Origin: an uncultured Clostridia bacterium
Lineage (GTDB): Bacteria; Bacillota; Clostridia; TANB77; CAG-508
DNA length: 64,000 nt
Assembly: GCA_947623865.1 (NCBI GenBank)
Contig: CANQIC010000001.1
Span: 1 to 64,000 of the forward strand
Direction: 5' to 3'
Under the pieces are notes generated by a model that was given only the letters and a program-made list of their open reading frames with translations, had not been told where the DNA came from and made no database searches. Positions 16,675-24,771 of the stretch are shown in pieces. Within the stretch, counting starts at the first letter, position 1. The number at the start of each line of letters is the position of its first letter. The translations under genes were made by a program, and so were the position numbers.

Positions 16675-16703
16675 TTGATTATATCAAAATAAAATTATAT
16701 AAT
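16675..16703 (+). promoter_or_regulatory. Promoter of SRP RNA
   Basis: TTGATT (16675-16680), 17-nt spacer, TATAAT (16698-16703). Confidence 0.75.
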
Positions 16704-16720
16704 TGAATAGCAAAGCAAAT

Positions 16721-16840
16721 AAGTTAACTTTTGTATGGAGGGTAATTCAATAGAAAGCTACGAACCTCGTCAGGTCCGGAAGGAAGCAGCGATAAGTAGT
16801 CAAATTCTATGTGAGTTGCTTTCCATAGAGAAGTTAACTT
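16721..16840 (+). ncRNA. ffs: Signal recognition particle RNA (4.5S-type)
   Basis: It contains the universally conserved SRP domain IV core, CGTCAGGTCCGGAAGGAAGC at 16768-16787. The outer stem pairs TATGGA with TCCATA, and both ends carry the self-complementary AAGTTAACTT (16721-16730 and 16831-16840). It scaffolds Ffh for membrane-protein targeting. Location between tadA and dnaX is the usual Firmicutes order. Confidence 0.93.
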
Positions 16841-16859
16841 ATAATTTAAGGGGGAAAAC

Positions 16860-18494
16860 ATGTCATATACAGCATTATACAGAAAATTCAGACCATTAAA
16901 GTTTAATGAAATGGTTGGACAAGAGCATATTACAGATACACTAAGAAAACAAGTAATAATGGAAAGAGTTGGACATGCATATCTTTTCAATGGTGGAAGA
17001 GGAACTGGAAAAACGTCAGCTGCAAAGATTTTAGCAAGAGCAGTTAACTGCTTAAACCCACATAATGGCGAACCTTGTAATGAATGTGAAATTTGCAAGG
17101 CAATACTTTCTGGTGCACTTACTGATGTTGTCGAAATGGATGCTGCCTCAAATAATAGTGTTGAAGATATAAGAGGAATTAGGGATGAAGTAAATTTTTT
17201 GCCAACGCGTGCAAAATATAGAGTATATATTATAGATGAGGTACATATGCTATCAACGGGAGCATTCAATGCTTTGCTTAAAACATTGGAAGAACCACCA
17301 GAGCATGTTAAATTTATACTAGCTACAACAGAACCACAAAAATTACCAGCAACAATTCTTTCGAGATGTCAAAGATTTGATTTTAAAAGAATTTCAAATC
17401 AAGACATAGTAAAAAGATTAAAAATAATATGCGAAGAAAGTAATATACAGATAACAGAAGATGCTTTAAAAATTATAGCTGTTCTTTCAGAAGGAGCAAT
17501 GCGTGATGCAATTAGCATATTGGAAAGATGTACAGGAGAGGGAAAAGGACTAATTGATGAAAACATTGTAAGAGATTTAGTAGGAATTCCTAAAACTAGT
17601 CAAATATATTCTATAGTTAAAGCTATTTTTGATTCAAATGTAGATGAAATAATTAATAATACAAGTAATATAATAAATGAGGGTAAAGATGTTGATAATT
17701 TCTTATGGGAAATAATAAAATATATAAAAGATATATTAGTATACAAATCAAGTAAAAATTTAGAAATATATAATAGAGAAGAAAAAAAACAAATAAATGA
17801 ATTATCTGAAAGAGTTTCTAAAGAAAGATTATTACATTTAATTTATGAATTATCAGAGCTCTCGAATACTATTAAATGGTCTTCACAAAAAACAGTTATG
17901 TTTGAAGCAGGAATGATAAAAGCTTGCATGAATTTAGAAATTAGTAGTGAAAAAATAAATATGGGACTCGGAGTTTATGACGACCAAAAAAAAGTCAATA
18001 AAGTAATATCAAATGAAAAAGATATAGATCCTACAAATAGTCGTCTGCAAAAAAATGTAAATACTAAAACCAAAGAAAAAACAGATGATGTAGGAACGAA
18101 AAAAACTCATATGCAAGATGAGAGTGTTGAAATAAAAGGATTAAAAGCTAAATCAACTGGAGAGAATCTTCCATATTGGAATAATGTAATTAACAAAATA
18201 AAACAAAACGGTAAGATGGGAATATACGTTAATCTCATAGGTAGTACTGCTCGAGAAATAAATGATATGACAATAGAGGTATTACTTGCAAATAAAAACA
18301 CATTTGGAAAAGAAATATTAGAGACACATGAGAATAAAGATGAAATAGAAAAAATTGTATCTATAGAAGCAGGAAAAACGATGAATGTAAGGTTTATAAA
18401 TGCAGAAGATAAAAAAAAAGCCAATTTAAAAACTAATTCTATTGAGAATATTATAACAGATTTAGATATTCCAATTAATATAATAGATAAATAA
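16860..18494 (+). CDS. dnaX: DNA polymerase III subunit gamma/tau
   Basis: The clamp-loader ATPase, 544 aa. The N-terminus YTALYRKFRPLKFNEMVGQE is canonical. Walker A GGRGTGKTSAAKILA is near residue 44. A four-Cys zinc module follows (CLNPHNGEPCNECEICKA), then Walker B IIDEVHMLS near 124 and sensor SRCQRFDFKRI. The C-terminal region past residue 360 is low-complexity and Lys-rich, as in tau. It has a clean AAGGGGG site and starts 20 bases after the SRP RNA. The usual dnaX-ybaB-recR order follows. Confidence 0.96.
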   Translation: MSYTALYRKFRPLKFNEMVGQEHITDTLRKQVIMERVGHAYLFNGGRGTGKTSAAKILARAVNCLNPHNGEPCNECEICKAILSGALTDVVEMDAASNNSVEDIRGIRDEVNFLPTRAKYRVYIIDEVHMLSTGAFNALLKTLEEPPEHVKFILATTEPQKLPATILSRCQRFDFKRISNQDIVKRLKIICEESNIQITEDALKIIAVLSEGAMRDAISILERCTGEGKGLIDENIVRDLVGIPKTSQIYSIVKAIFDSNVDEIINNTSNIINEGKDVDNFLWEIIKYIKDILVYKSSKNLEIYNREEKKQINELSERVSKERLLHLIYELSELSNTIKWSSQKTVMFEAGMIKACMNLEISSEKINMGLGVYDDQKKVNKVISNEKDIDPTNSRLQKNVNTKTKEKTDDVGTKKTHMQDESVEIKGLKAKSTGENLPYWNNVINKIKQNGKMGIYVNLIGSTAREINDMTIEVLLANKNTFGKEILETHENKDEIEKIVSIEAGKTMNVRFINAEDKKKANLKTNSIENIITDLDIPINIIDK

Positions 18495-18508
18495 AGGAGG
18501 AAAATAGA

Positions 18509-18850
18509 ATGTCAAAGAGAGGTGGATTCCCAGGAATGGGTGGATTCGGAGGAATGAATATCAATCAATTAATGAAAGAAGCAAAAAAAATGCAAGCAGA
18601 TTTAGAAAAATCACAAGAAGAACTACAAGCTAAAGAATTTGAAGCAACAGCTGGTGGAGGTGCGATAAGTGTAAAAGTAGGTGGAAACAAAGAAATAAAA
18701 GAAATAAATATAAGTAAAGATGTTGTAGACCCTGATGATGTAGAAATGCTTCAAGATTTAATTATTACTTGTATAAATGAAGCATTAAGAAAAGTTGATA
18801 GTGCACAAAGTGCAAATATAGGAAAATATAATATACCAGGTATGTTTTAA
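18509..18850 (+). CDS. ybaB: YbaB/EbfC nucleoid-associated protein
   Basis: A 113-aa DNA-binding protein of the YbaB/EbfC family. It has a Gly/Met-rich N-terminus (FPGMGGFGGMNINQLMKEA), the central MQADLEKSQEELQAKEFEA helix, the conserved GGGAISVKVGGNKEI hairpin, and a C-terminal helix. It lies 14 bases after dnaX with an AAAGGAGG site and is the usual partner of recR. Confidence 0.93.
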   Translation: MSKRGGFPGMGGFGGMNINQLMKEAKKMQADLEKSQEELQAKEFEATAGGGAISVKVGGNKEIKEINISKDVVDPDDVEMLQDLIITCINEALRKVDSAQSANIGKYNIPGMF

Positions 18851-18874
18851 TATGACAGCACTTATTGATATGTA

Positions 18875-18928
18875 ATGGGGACATAGTGCATCAGAATTAA
18901 TAAATCTAAAGGAAAAACTATGTCCCTA
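18875..18928 (+). repeat. Foldback sequence between ybaB and recR
   Basis: GGGGACATAGT (from 18877) pairs with ACTATGTCCC (ending 18926) around about 29 bases. It resembles the GGGAC-ended interspersed repeats but is shorter and different inside. Confidence 0.5.
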
Positions 18929-18954
18929 TACAATTATAAAGGGGATGATGTAAT

Positions 18955-19554
18955 ATGTCATACTATTCACCATCAATAGAAAAATTAATAGAAAGTTTTG
19001 AAAAATTACCCAGCATTGGACATAAAACAGCAGTAAGACTTGCTTTTCATATGTTAGATTTAAATCAAGAAGACACACAAGAGTTTATAAATTCAATAGT
19101 AAATGCAAAAGCAAATTTAAAATACTGTAGCAATTGCTATAATATTTCAGATACTGATCCATGTCCAATATGTAGTAGTCCTAAAAGAGATAGTTCAATA
19201 ATCTGTGTTGTGGAAGATGTACGAGATATAATGGCAATGGAAAGAACACATGAGTTTAAAGGCGTGTATCATGTATTACACGGTACAATATCTCCTATGA
19301 ATGGAATTGGACCAGAGGATATAAAAATAAAAGAACTTTTAAATCGTATAGGAAATGGAGATATAAAAGAGATAATAATAGCTACAAATCCTAGAGTAGA
19401 GGGAGAGGCAACAGCTATATATTTATCAAAAATAATAAAACCATTAGGAATAAAAGTAACAAGAATAGCACATGGTATACCTGTTGGTGGAGATTTAGAA
19501 TATACAGATGAAATAACTCTTAGCAAAGCTTTAGAGGGAAGAAGAGAATTATGA
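18955..19554 (+). CDS. recR: Recombination mediator RecR
   Basis: RecR works with RecO and RecF to load RecA in gap repair. It is 199 aa. There is a helix-hairpin-helix ([17 protein letters not shown]), a four-Cys zinc finger ([16 protein letters not shown], residues about 57-72), and a Toprim domain ([14 protein letters not shown] and [15 protein letters not shown]). The last bases overlap an antisense 50-aa gene. Confidence 0.95.
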   Translation: MSYYSPSIEKLIESFEKLPSIGHKTAVRLAFHMLDLNQEDTQEFINSIVNAKANLKYCSNCYNISDTDPCPICSSPKRDSSIICVVEDVRDIMAMERTHEFKGVYHVLHGTISPMNGIGPEDIKIKELLNRIGNGDIKEIIIATNPRVEGEATAIYLSKIIKPLGIKVTRIAHGIPVGGDLEYTDEITLSKALEGRREL

Positions 19555-19701
19555 TGAAAGAATAGTTAAATTATCACCAATTGCAGAAAAGAAACCAGAA
19601 AGAACAGATAGTTCTTCTTGAGTAAATTCCTTGCTTATAGCAATTGCAATAGTACTTGCAAGAGCGACAAGTTCACAATTAGAAAAATCAGATATACACA
19701 T
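19549..19701 (-). CDS. 50-aa DUF6774-like small protein, antisense to the recR end
   Basis: A 50-aa protein with Cys near the start, then an Ala/Ile-rich helix ([17 protein letters not shown]) and a second helix ([20 protein letters not shown]). The pattern resembles DUF6774 small proteins common in Clostridia, whose function is unknown. The start ATG 19701 follows AAGAGGTG. This site lies within a hairpin that is also the recR terminator. Its 3' end overlaps recR by six bases. Amino-acid composition is far less AT-driven than chance ORFs here, which supports it being real. Confidence 0.65.
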   Translation of the reverse strand: MCISDFSNCELVALASTIAIAISKEFTQEELSVLSGFFSAIGDNLTILSS

Positions 19702-19702
19702 A

Positions 19703-19742
19703 AAAACACCTCTTAATTTAATATATGAGGTGTTATTTTTAA
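19703..19742 (+). terminator. recR terminator, also sequesters the antisense gene's ribosome site
   Basis: AACACCTC pairs with GAGGTGTT across about 13 bases, followed by ATTTTT. On the minus strand the same stem contains AAGAGGTG, the ribosome site of the 50-aa gene. Confidence 0.7.
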
Positions 19743-19746
19743 TGTT

Positions 19747-19850
19747 TAATAAATTGTTGTTTGTGAGAGGAAAATCCTAGGGACTGTCCTTAAAAATCAC
19801 CAATTTTGGGGATTTTTGGGACTGTCCTGAATTTTCCCAAATTACAATTT
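19747..19850 (+). repeat. Palindromic interspersed repeat, copy 2
   Basis: Same element as copy 1 in the opposite orientation: GTGAGAGGAAAATCCTAGGG, ACTGTCC, TTTTGGGGATTTTTGGGACT, GTCCTGAATTTTCC. The right end runs to the last bases of the following convergent gene at 19842. Confidence 0.85.
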
Positions 19851-20972
19851 ACCTAATAATATTTCACAAATATCTCTAGTGGAGTTTTTCTTAGCTAAAA
19901 GCCTAGCATTTATCTTCATAGAATTTAATTTACTTTCTGAATTTAAAATTTTATATAATTCATCTTCAATATTGTCATGTTTTTTTATCCATATTGCTAC
20001 ACCTTTTTTTTGTAGAAATTCAGCATTTTCTTCTTCTTGACCAGGTATTGGATTAATAACTATTATAGGAAGACCAGATGCTAAACTTTCAGTTGTAGTG
20101 AGGCCACCAGGTTTTGTTATTACTAAATCTGATACACTCATAAGTTCAGGAATTTTATTTGTAAATTTTAGAACTTTTACAGTATTATCAGAATTAGTTT
20201 TTGATACTAATTCATCAAATTGTTTTTTCATTTTTTCATTTTTTCCTGATATAGCAATAATTTGTAAATTAGGAAAAGCTTTTATAATTGATTTTAACAT
20301 ATTAAAAATTTTATCTTTTCCAAAGCCTTGTTCTCCACCTGCAAAAAATAATACAGTTCTTTTATCTTTAGATAAATTAAATTCTGATAATATTTTTTCT
20401 TTATTATAATTTGCTAAAAATCTATTTGATAACGGTATGCCTGTTACTTTTATTTGAGTTTCTTTTATTCCTCTTTTTAACAAATTTTCTCTCATACCAT
20501 CATGAGCCACAAAAAAATAATCTATATAAGCTGAATGCATAAGCCATTGACTATGTGGAGCATAATCAGTAATGATTGTTGCAATTTTTGAGTTTATTTT
20601 TTTCTTCTTTTTTAATATTGCACACATATGACTACTAAAAGGATGAGTTGATATTATTAAATCTGGATTATAACTTTGGAGCAATTTATTTAATTTAATG
20701 GACATTATTTTTTGAGTTTTATCATTTACTTTAGTAAAAGGACCATTTTCAGCTCCATAATATACTTTTTTCCACACCCAATGAGCATTTTTTGCCATTT
20801 CAGCATAAGCTTTCGTAGTAACTTTATTTAAAGCTTTATTTATATATTCAATACAGTCAACAATACAAGTTTCTGTATCAGTATAATTTGAGTCTATATA
20901 TTCTTTTATGTTTCTAGCAGCGGATAAATGGCCACCACCATATGAACCATAAAATATCAAAATTTTTTTCAT
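19842..20972 (-). CDS. MGDG-synthase-like / UgtP-family diacylglycerol glycosyltransferase
   Basis: A 376-aa GT-B enzyme of family GT28. It would transfer glucose or galactose from a UDP-sugar to diacylglycerol, giving membrane glycolipid or a lipoteichoic-acid anchor. The N-terminal GSYGGGHLSAARNI loop is the family's signature. The linker TDYAPHSQWLMHSAYIDYFF and FAGGEQGFGKDKIF follow. The donor-site TKPGGLTTTESLASGLPIIV and PGQEEENAEFL are near residues 285-320. No membrane span. Single-gene unit with an AGGT site at the start. Confidence 0.88.
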   Translation of the reverse strand: MKKILIFYGSYGGGHLSAARNIKEYIDSNYTDTETCIVDCIEYINKALNKVTTKAYAEMAKNAHWVWKKVYYGAENGPFTKVNDKTQKIMSIKLNKLLQSYNPDLIISTHPFSSHMCAILKKKKKINSKIATIITDYAPHSQWLMHSAYIDYFFVAHDGMRENLLKRGIKETQIKVTGIPLSNRFLANYNKEKILSEFNLSKDKRTVLFFAGGEQGFGKDKIFNMLKSIIKAFPNLQIIAISGKNEKMKKQFDELVSKTNSDNTVKVLKFTNKIPELMSVSDLVITKPGGLTTTESLASGLPIIVINPIPGQEEENAEFLQKKGVAIWIKKHDNIEDELYKILNSESKLNSMKINARLLAKKNSTRDICEILLGKL

Positions 20973-21070
20973 AAAAAACCTCGTAACATATAATTATTTT
21001 TTCCTATTATACCATAAAAATTCATAAAAAAAGTATAAAATTCCAAAAAGAATACAAAATATATTTAAGT

Positions 21071-21190
21071 GTAAATTGTAATTTGTTTGTGAGAGGAAAA
21101 TCCTAGGGACTGTCCCTAAAAATCACCAATTTTGGGGATTTTTGGGACTGTCCTGAATTTTCCGAACATGAAACAAATAACAATTTATTT
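21071..21190 (+). repeat. Palindromic interspersed repeat, copy 3
   Basis: Near-identical to copy 2 over GTGAGAGGAAAATCCTAGGG through GACTGTCCTGAATTTTCCG. It extends to CATGAAA and AACAATTTAT, as in copy 1. It lies just upstream of the sleB-like gene. Confidence 0.88.
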
Positions 21191-21219
21191 AATTAATAAG
21201 ATTATAAATGGAGATAAAA

Positions 21220-21684
21220 ATGAAAACAATATGTTATATATTTTTAATAATTATATTTTCTATTTGTTTAATATATTTTTCAGGCAATTTAAACTATAAT
21301 CAAGTATTTGCGGCAAATAGTAATTCTGCATCAGATTTACAACTTATGGCAAGGGCAATAAATGGAGAGGCAAGAGGAGAAAGTTATGAAGGACAGGTTG
21401 CAGTTGGAGCAGTAATAATGAATAGAGTAAAGCATAGCGATTTTCCTAATACAATTGCTGGTGTAATTTACCAACCAGGAGCTTTTACTGCGGTTTCTGA
21501 TGGACAAATAAATGTCCCAATAGATGAATCTTCAACAGTAGTAAAAGCTGCACAAGATGCTTTAAATGGTTGGGATCCAACAAATGGGTGTATATTCTAT
21601 TTTAATCCAGATACTGCAACAAATAGTTGGATATGGTCAAAAACTATAGTAAAAACAATTGGAAAACATCATTTTTGTAAATAG
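21220..21684 (+). CDS. sleB: Spore cortex-lytic enzyme, SleB/CwlJ hydrolase family
   Basis: A germination-specific cortex hydrolase. An N-terminal signal/membrane segment (about residues 3-22) precedes one Hydrolase_2 (SleB/CwlJ) domain with catalytic Glu in RAINGEARGESYEGQVAVGA, AVIMNRVKHSDFP, PGAFTAVSDG and IFYFNPDTATNSW. It is 154 aa from ATG 21220, placed behind GGAGAT; an ATG at 21208 lies upstream of that site. There is no N-terminal peptidoglycan-binding domain. ypeB follows after 20 bases, the normal partner. Confidence 0.9.
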   Translation: MKTICYIFLIIIFSICLIYFSGNLNYNQVFAANSNSASDLQLMARAINGEARGESYEGQVAVGAVIMNRVKHSDFPNTIAGVIYQPGAFTAVSDGQINVPIDESSTVVKAAQDALNGWDPTNGCIFYFNPDTATNSWIWSKTIVKTIGKHHFCK

Positions 21685-21704
21685 ATAAGATTGGGGAGAA
21701 AAAA

Positions 21705-23078
21705 ATGAATAATTTTTTAAAAACAATGAAAAAGAATTATCTTTATGGGATTATGATTTTGTTAGTAATAGTTAGTATAGTTCTTGGATATTTTCTATAT
21801 AAAGAAAAACAAGAATATACAGTAGCTACTCATAATCAATATAACTTGGCTTTATATGAATTGATTGATTATGTACAAGATGTAGAAAATTATTTAGCTA
21901 AAGCTATGATTACAAGTACGCCAGAGCATGGGGCAGAGACTCTTAGTAAAGTATGGAGAGAAGCAAATTTAGCACAGGTATATTTATCACAGCTTCCAGT
22001 ATCAAGTACAGAACTTGCAAATACTGCTAAATTTTTAAATCAGGTTAGTGAGTATAGTTATTCACTTTCAAGAAAAAATATATATAATGAAGAACTTTCG
22101 CAAGACGATTTAGACAATTTAAAGGAACTACATGATTATAGTCAAGAATTAAAAAATACATTAGACCAATTGTCTACAGATATGAATGAGGGAAGAATAA
22201 GTTGGGATGAATTAACTAAAGATACTGAAATTGCATTTGCACAACAAGTTGATAACTTATCTGCTGAAACATTTAAAAATTTAGACGAAAATTTTGGAGA
22301 ATATGCTGGATTAATTTATGATGGAGCATTTTCAGAACATATGGAATCTGTAGAAAAAAAAGGACTTACAGGTGAAGAGATAGATGAAGAAAAAGCAAAA
22401 CAAATAGCAAAGGATTTTATTGGAGAAGATAAAATATTAGAATTAAATTCTAATGGATTAATAGAAAATGGAGATATACAGGTTTTTGATTTTAGTAGTA
22501 AGATAAAAGATGGCGATGATAACAATCCACTTACTATATCAATATCTAAAGTAGGTGGACATATTGTAAATATGAACTATAATAGGCAGATAGATACAGA
22601 AGTGCTTTCTCAAGAAGAGGCAAATAATATAGGAAAAGAATTTTTAAAATCACGTGGAATTGAAAATATGAAAGAAACATATTATTTAAAAGAATCAGGA
22701 ATTGTAACTATAAATTATGCATATGAACAAGATGGAGTAGTAGTGTATCCAGATTTAATTAAATTAAAAATAGCATTAGATAATGGTGATGTTTTAGGTA
22801 TGGAAACAAGTGGATACTTAAATAATCATACTACAAGAGACATTCCTAAGGCAAAAATTTCAATAGAAGAAGCAAAGAGTAATTTAAATAAAAACTTGGA
22901 AATAACAAGTGAGGGACTAGCAATAATTCCAACAGAATGGAAAACAGAGATACTTTGTTATGAGTTTAAGGGAAAAATCAATGATACTGATTTTCTAGTA
23001 TATATAAATACTGAAACTGGAAGAGAAGAAAATATTTTAGTTATTATAGACACACCAAATGGAATCTTAACGCAATAA
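21705..23078 (+). CDS. ypeB: Germination protein YpeB
   Basis: YpeB is required to place and stabilise SleB in the spore. It is 457 aa with an N-terminal membrane segment (about residues 14-31) and the conserved YpeB region (LSKVWREANLAQVYLSQLPV, LNQVSEYSYSLSRK). Three PepSY-like modules follow: EIDEEKAKQIAKDFI, LSQEEANNIGKEFL and ISIEEAKSNL. Start has GGGGAG. It forms an operon with sleB. Confidence 0.93.
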   Translation: MNNFLKTMKKNYLYGIMILLVIVSIVLGYFLYKEKQEYTVATHNQYNLALYELIDYVQDVENYLAKAMITSTPEHGAETLSKVWREANLAQVYLSQLPVSSTELANTAKFLNQVSEYSYSLSRKNIYNEELSQDDLDNLKELHDYSQELKNTLDQLSTDMNEGRISWDELTKDTEIAFAQQVDNLSAETFKNLDENFGEYAGLIYDGAFSEHMESVEKKGLTGEEIDEEKAKQIAKDFIGEDKILELNSNGLIENGDIQVFDFSSKIKDGDDNNPLTISISKVGGHIVNMNYNRQIDTEVLSQEEANNIGKEFLKSRGIENMKETYYLKESGIVTINYAYEQDGVVVYPDLIKLKIALDNGDVLGMETSGYLNNHTTRDIPKAKISIEEAKSNLNKNLEITSEGLAIIPTEWKTEILCYEFKGKINDTDFLVYINTETGREENILVIIDTPNGILTQ

Positions 23079-23178
23079 GCGTTTAAAAAATTGAAAAAAT
23101 TGTTAAAATAAAAAATAATATTTTGCAAATAATATAAATAGAAAAATGAAACTTCATTTTTCTAAAGGAGGATTTAAA

Positions 23179-23343
23179 ATGGCAAGAAACAAAGGATTAA
23201 TGTCTGAAAATCTAAAAGAAGAAATTGCAAAAGAGCTAGGAGTATATGAAAAAGTTAAACAAGAAGGATGGGGAAGTGTATCATCAAAAGATTGTGGTAG
23301 CATGGTTGCAAAAGCTATAGAAATAGCTAACAGGAAAGCATAA
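23179..23343 (+). CDS. Alpha/beta-type small acid-soluble spore protein
   Basis: A 54-aa DNA-coating protein of dormant spores. It has the GPR-cleavage-type N-terminal region (LKEEIAKELGVYEKVKQEGW) and the second signature SVSSKDCGSMVAKAIEIANR. It starts at ATG 23179 behind AAAGGAGG; an ATG at 23146 precedes the site. It has its own terminator. Expression in the forespore is expected from family knowledge. Confidence 0.93.
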   Translation: MARNKGLMSENLKEEIAKELGVYEKVKQEGWGSVSSKDCGSMVAKAIEIANRKA

Positions 23344-23347
23344 CTTA

Positions 23348-23384
23348 AAAGCGGATAAATTAAATTTTATCCGCTTTATTTTTG
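23348..23384. terminator. Terminator between SASP gene and gtrA-like gene
   Basis: AAAGCGGATAAA pairs with TTTATCCGCTTT around a short A/T loop, followed by ATTTTT. Its right half overlaps the 3' end of the convergent GtrA-like gene. Confidence 0.85.
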
Positions 23385-23812
23385 AATATAAATAATTTGC
23401 TGAGAACATAGTTACATATTATTACAATTGCTTGAGAAATTATAGTAAATATAATAACATATAAATCTGAATTTAAACGTAAAAGAGTGACAAAGAACCA
23501 CATAATTAACATTTCTAATAATAATGTACCTATTCTTGCTAAAATAAAATTAATAAATTCCTTTATTTTATCCTTATTTTTATTTTTGCTTTTAAAAACA
23601 AAAATACTGTTAGTAAAATATGCAAATAGTACTGCAACAATCCAAGATATTATTATAGAAGTTTGTAGTTGTATTGGATTACTTGCATCAAATATGGTAA
23701 ATAACAACAAATATTTTGTTATTAAATTTACAAGTGTTGTTAATACTCCAAAAATTAAATAATTTATAATTTCTGCATATTTCATATAAATTTTTTTTAT
23801 ATTTTTTACCAT
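23360..23812 (-). CDS. GtrA-like membrane protein
   Basis: A 150-aa protein with four predicted membrane spans (near residues 14-36, 50-70, 86-108, 115-138). It has the GtrA pattern (YLIFGVLTTLVNLITKYLL, IFVFKSKNK, FIFK at the end). GtrA proteins are thought to move lipid-linked sugars across the membrane. It is the last gene of a minus-strand cluster, 14 bases after a GT2 gene with C-terminal membrane spans, a common GtrB/GtrA pairing. Confidence 0.85.
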   Translation of the reverse strand: MVKNIKKIYMKYAEIINYLIFGVLTTLVNLITKYLLLFTIFDASNPIQLQTSIIISWIVAVLFAYFTNSIFVFKSKNKNKDKIKEFINFILARIGTLLLEMLIMWFFVTLLRLNSDLYVIIFTIISQAIVIICNYVLSKLFIFKNKADKI

Positions 23813-23826
23813 AATTATTTACTCCT

Positions 23827-24771
23827 TTATTTAGTGCTTTTTAATTGTTTTAATTTATCTGTATATTTAGTATAATTCATTTCAAAATCTTGTTTATTTT
23901 TTCTACTAATAGTATCTAAAATTAATCCTCCAAAAAATGATTGTATAGTACAAATATAAAAGAAAACTGACGCAATAAATGAAGGTATTTTTGGAACTAG
24001 TCCAGTTTTAAAGTAATCAATTAAAACTGGTGTTATAAACATACTACCTATTATAAATAATACTAATGATAGCCACATAAAAAATGATAAAGGTCTATAA
24101 TTCTTATATAATGAAATTATAGTTTTAATCACTTTATACCCATCTGAATAAGTATTTAACTTTGACTGGCTTCCTTCCTGCCTATCGTGATACTCAATTA
24201 TTACATTTTGTGTAAGTAAGTTTTTATCCAAAGAATGAATTGTCATTTCAGTTTCTATTTCGAAACCTTTAGATAATATAGGGAAAGTTTTAACAAATAA
24301 ATAGCTAAATGCTCTATAACCAGTCATTACATCTTTAATATTGCTTTTATATATGGAATTAATAAGATCCCTTACTAATTTATTACCAAAATCATGAAAA
24401 AGCCTTTTGTTTTCCGTAGAATATGTAGAAGATAGTCTATCTCCAATTACCATATCTACATTGTCATTTAATACTAAATCTGCCATTTGTTTTGCATTTT
24501 TAGAAGGATATGTGTCATCACCATCTGTCATGATATAGCATTCTGCATCTATTTCTCTAAACATTCTTTTTATTACATTTCCTTTGCCCTGCTTTTTTTC
24601 ATATCTAACAATTGCACCAGCATTTCTTGCAATTTCATCTGTTCCATCTGATGAATTATTGTCATATACATATATAGTCGCATTTGGCAAGTCTCTTTTA
24701 AAGTCTTCTACTACTTTTTTTATTGTTTTTGCTTCATTATAGCAAGGTATTAATACTGCTATTTTATCCAT
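23827..24771 (-). CDS. Family 2 glycosyltransferase with C-terminal membrane spans (GtrB/DPM-like)
   Basis: A 314-aa enzyme. The GT2 domain (residues 1-230) starts AVLIPCYNEAKTIKKVVEDF. It has DNNSSDGTDEIA, the metal-binding TDGDDTYPS, VMTGYRAFS, and RQEGSQSKLNTYSDG. Two membrane spans follow near residues 235-260 and 270-295. Such enzymes load sugar onto undecaprenyl phosphate. It overlaps the wecB stop by eight bases and is followed by the GtrA-like gene. Confidence 0.88.
   Translation of the reverse strand: MDKIAVLIPCYNEAKTIKKVVEDFKRDLPNATIYVYDNNSSDGTDEIARNAGAIVRYEKKQGKGNVIKRMFREIDAECYIMTDGDDTYPSKNAKQMADLVLNDNVDMVIGDRLSSTYSTENKRLFHDFGNKLVRDLINSIYKSNIKDVMTGYRAFSYLFVKTFPILSKGFEIETEMTIHSLDKNLLTQNVIIEYHDRQEGSQSKLNTYSDGYKVIKTIISLYKNYRPLSFFMWLSLVLFIIGSMFITPVLIDYFKTGLVPKIPSFIASVFFYICTIQSFFGGLILDTISRKNKQDFEMNYTKYTDKLKQLKSTK

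Noticed and set aside
16768-16790. CGGA in the SRP RNA as evidence of C insertion
   Set aside because: GGTCCGGAAGGAAGC is the normal conserved SRP sequence, so the C belongs there.
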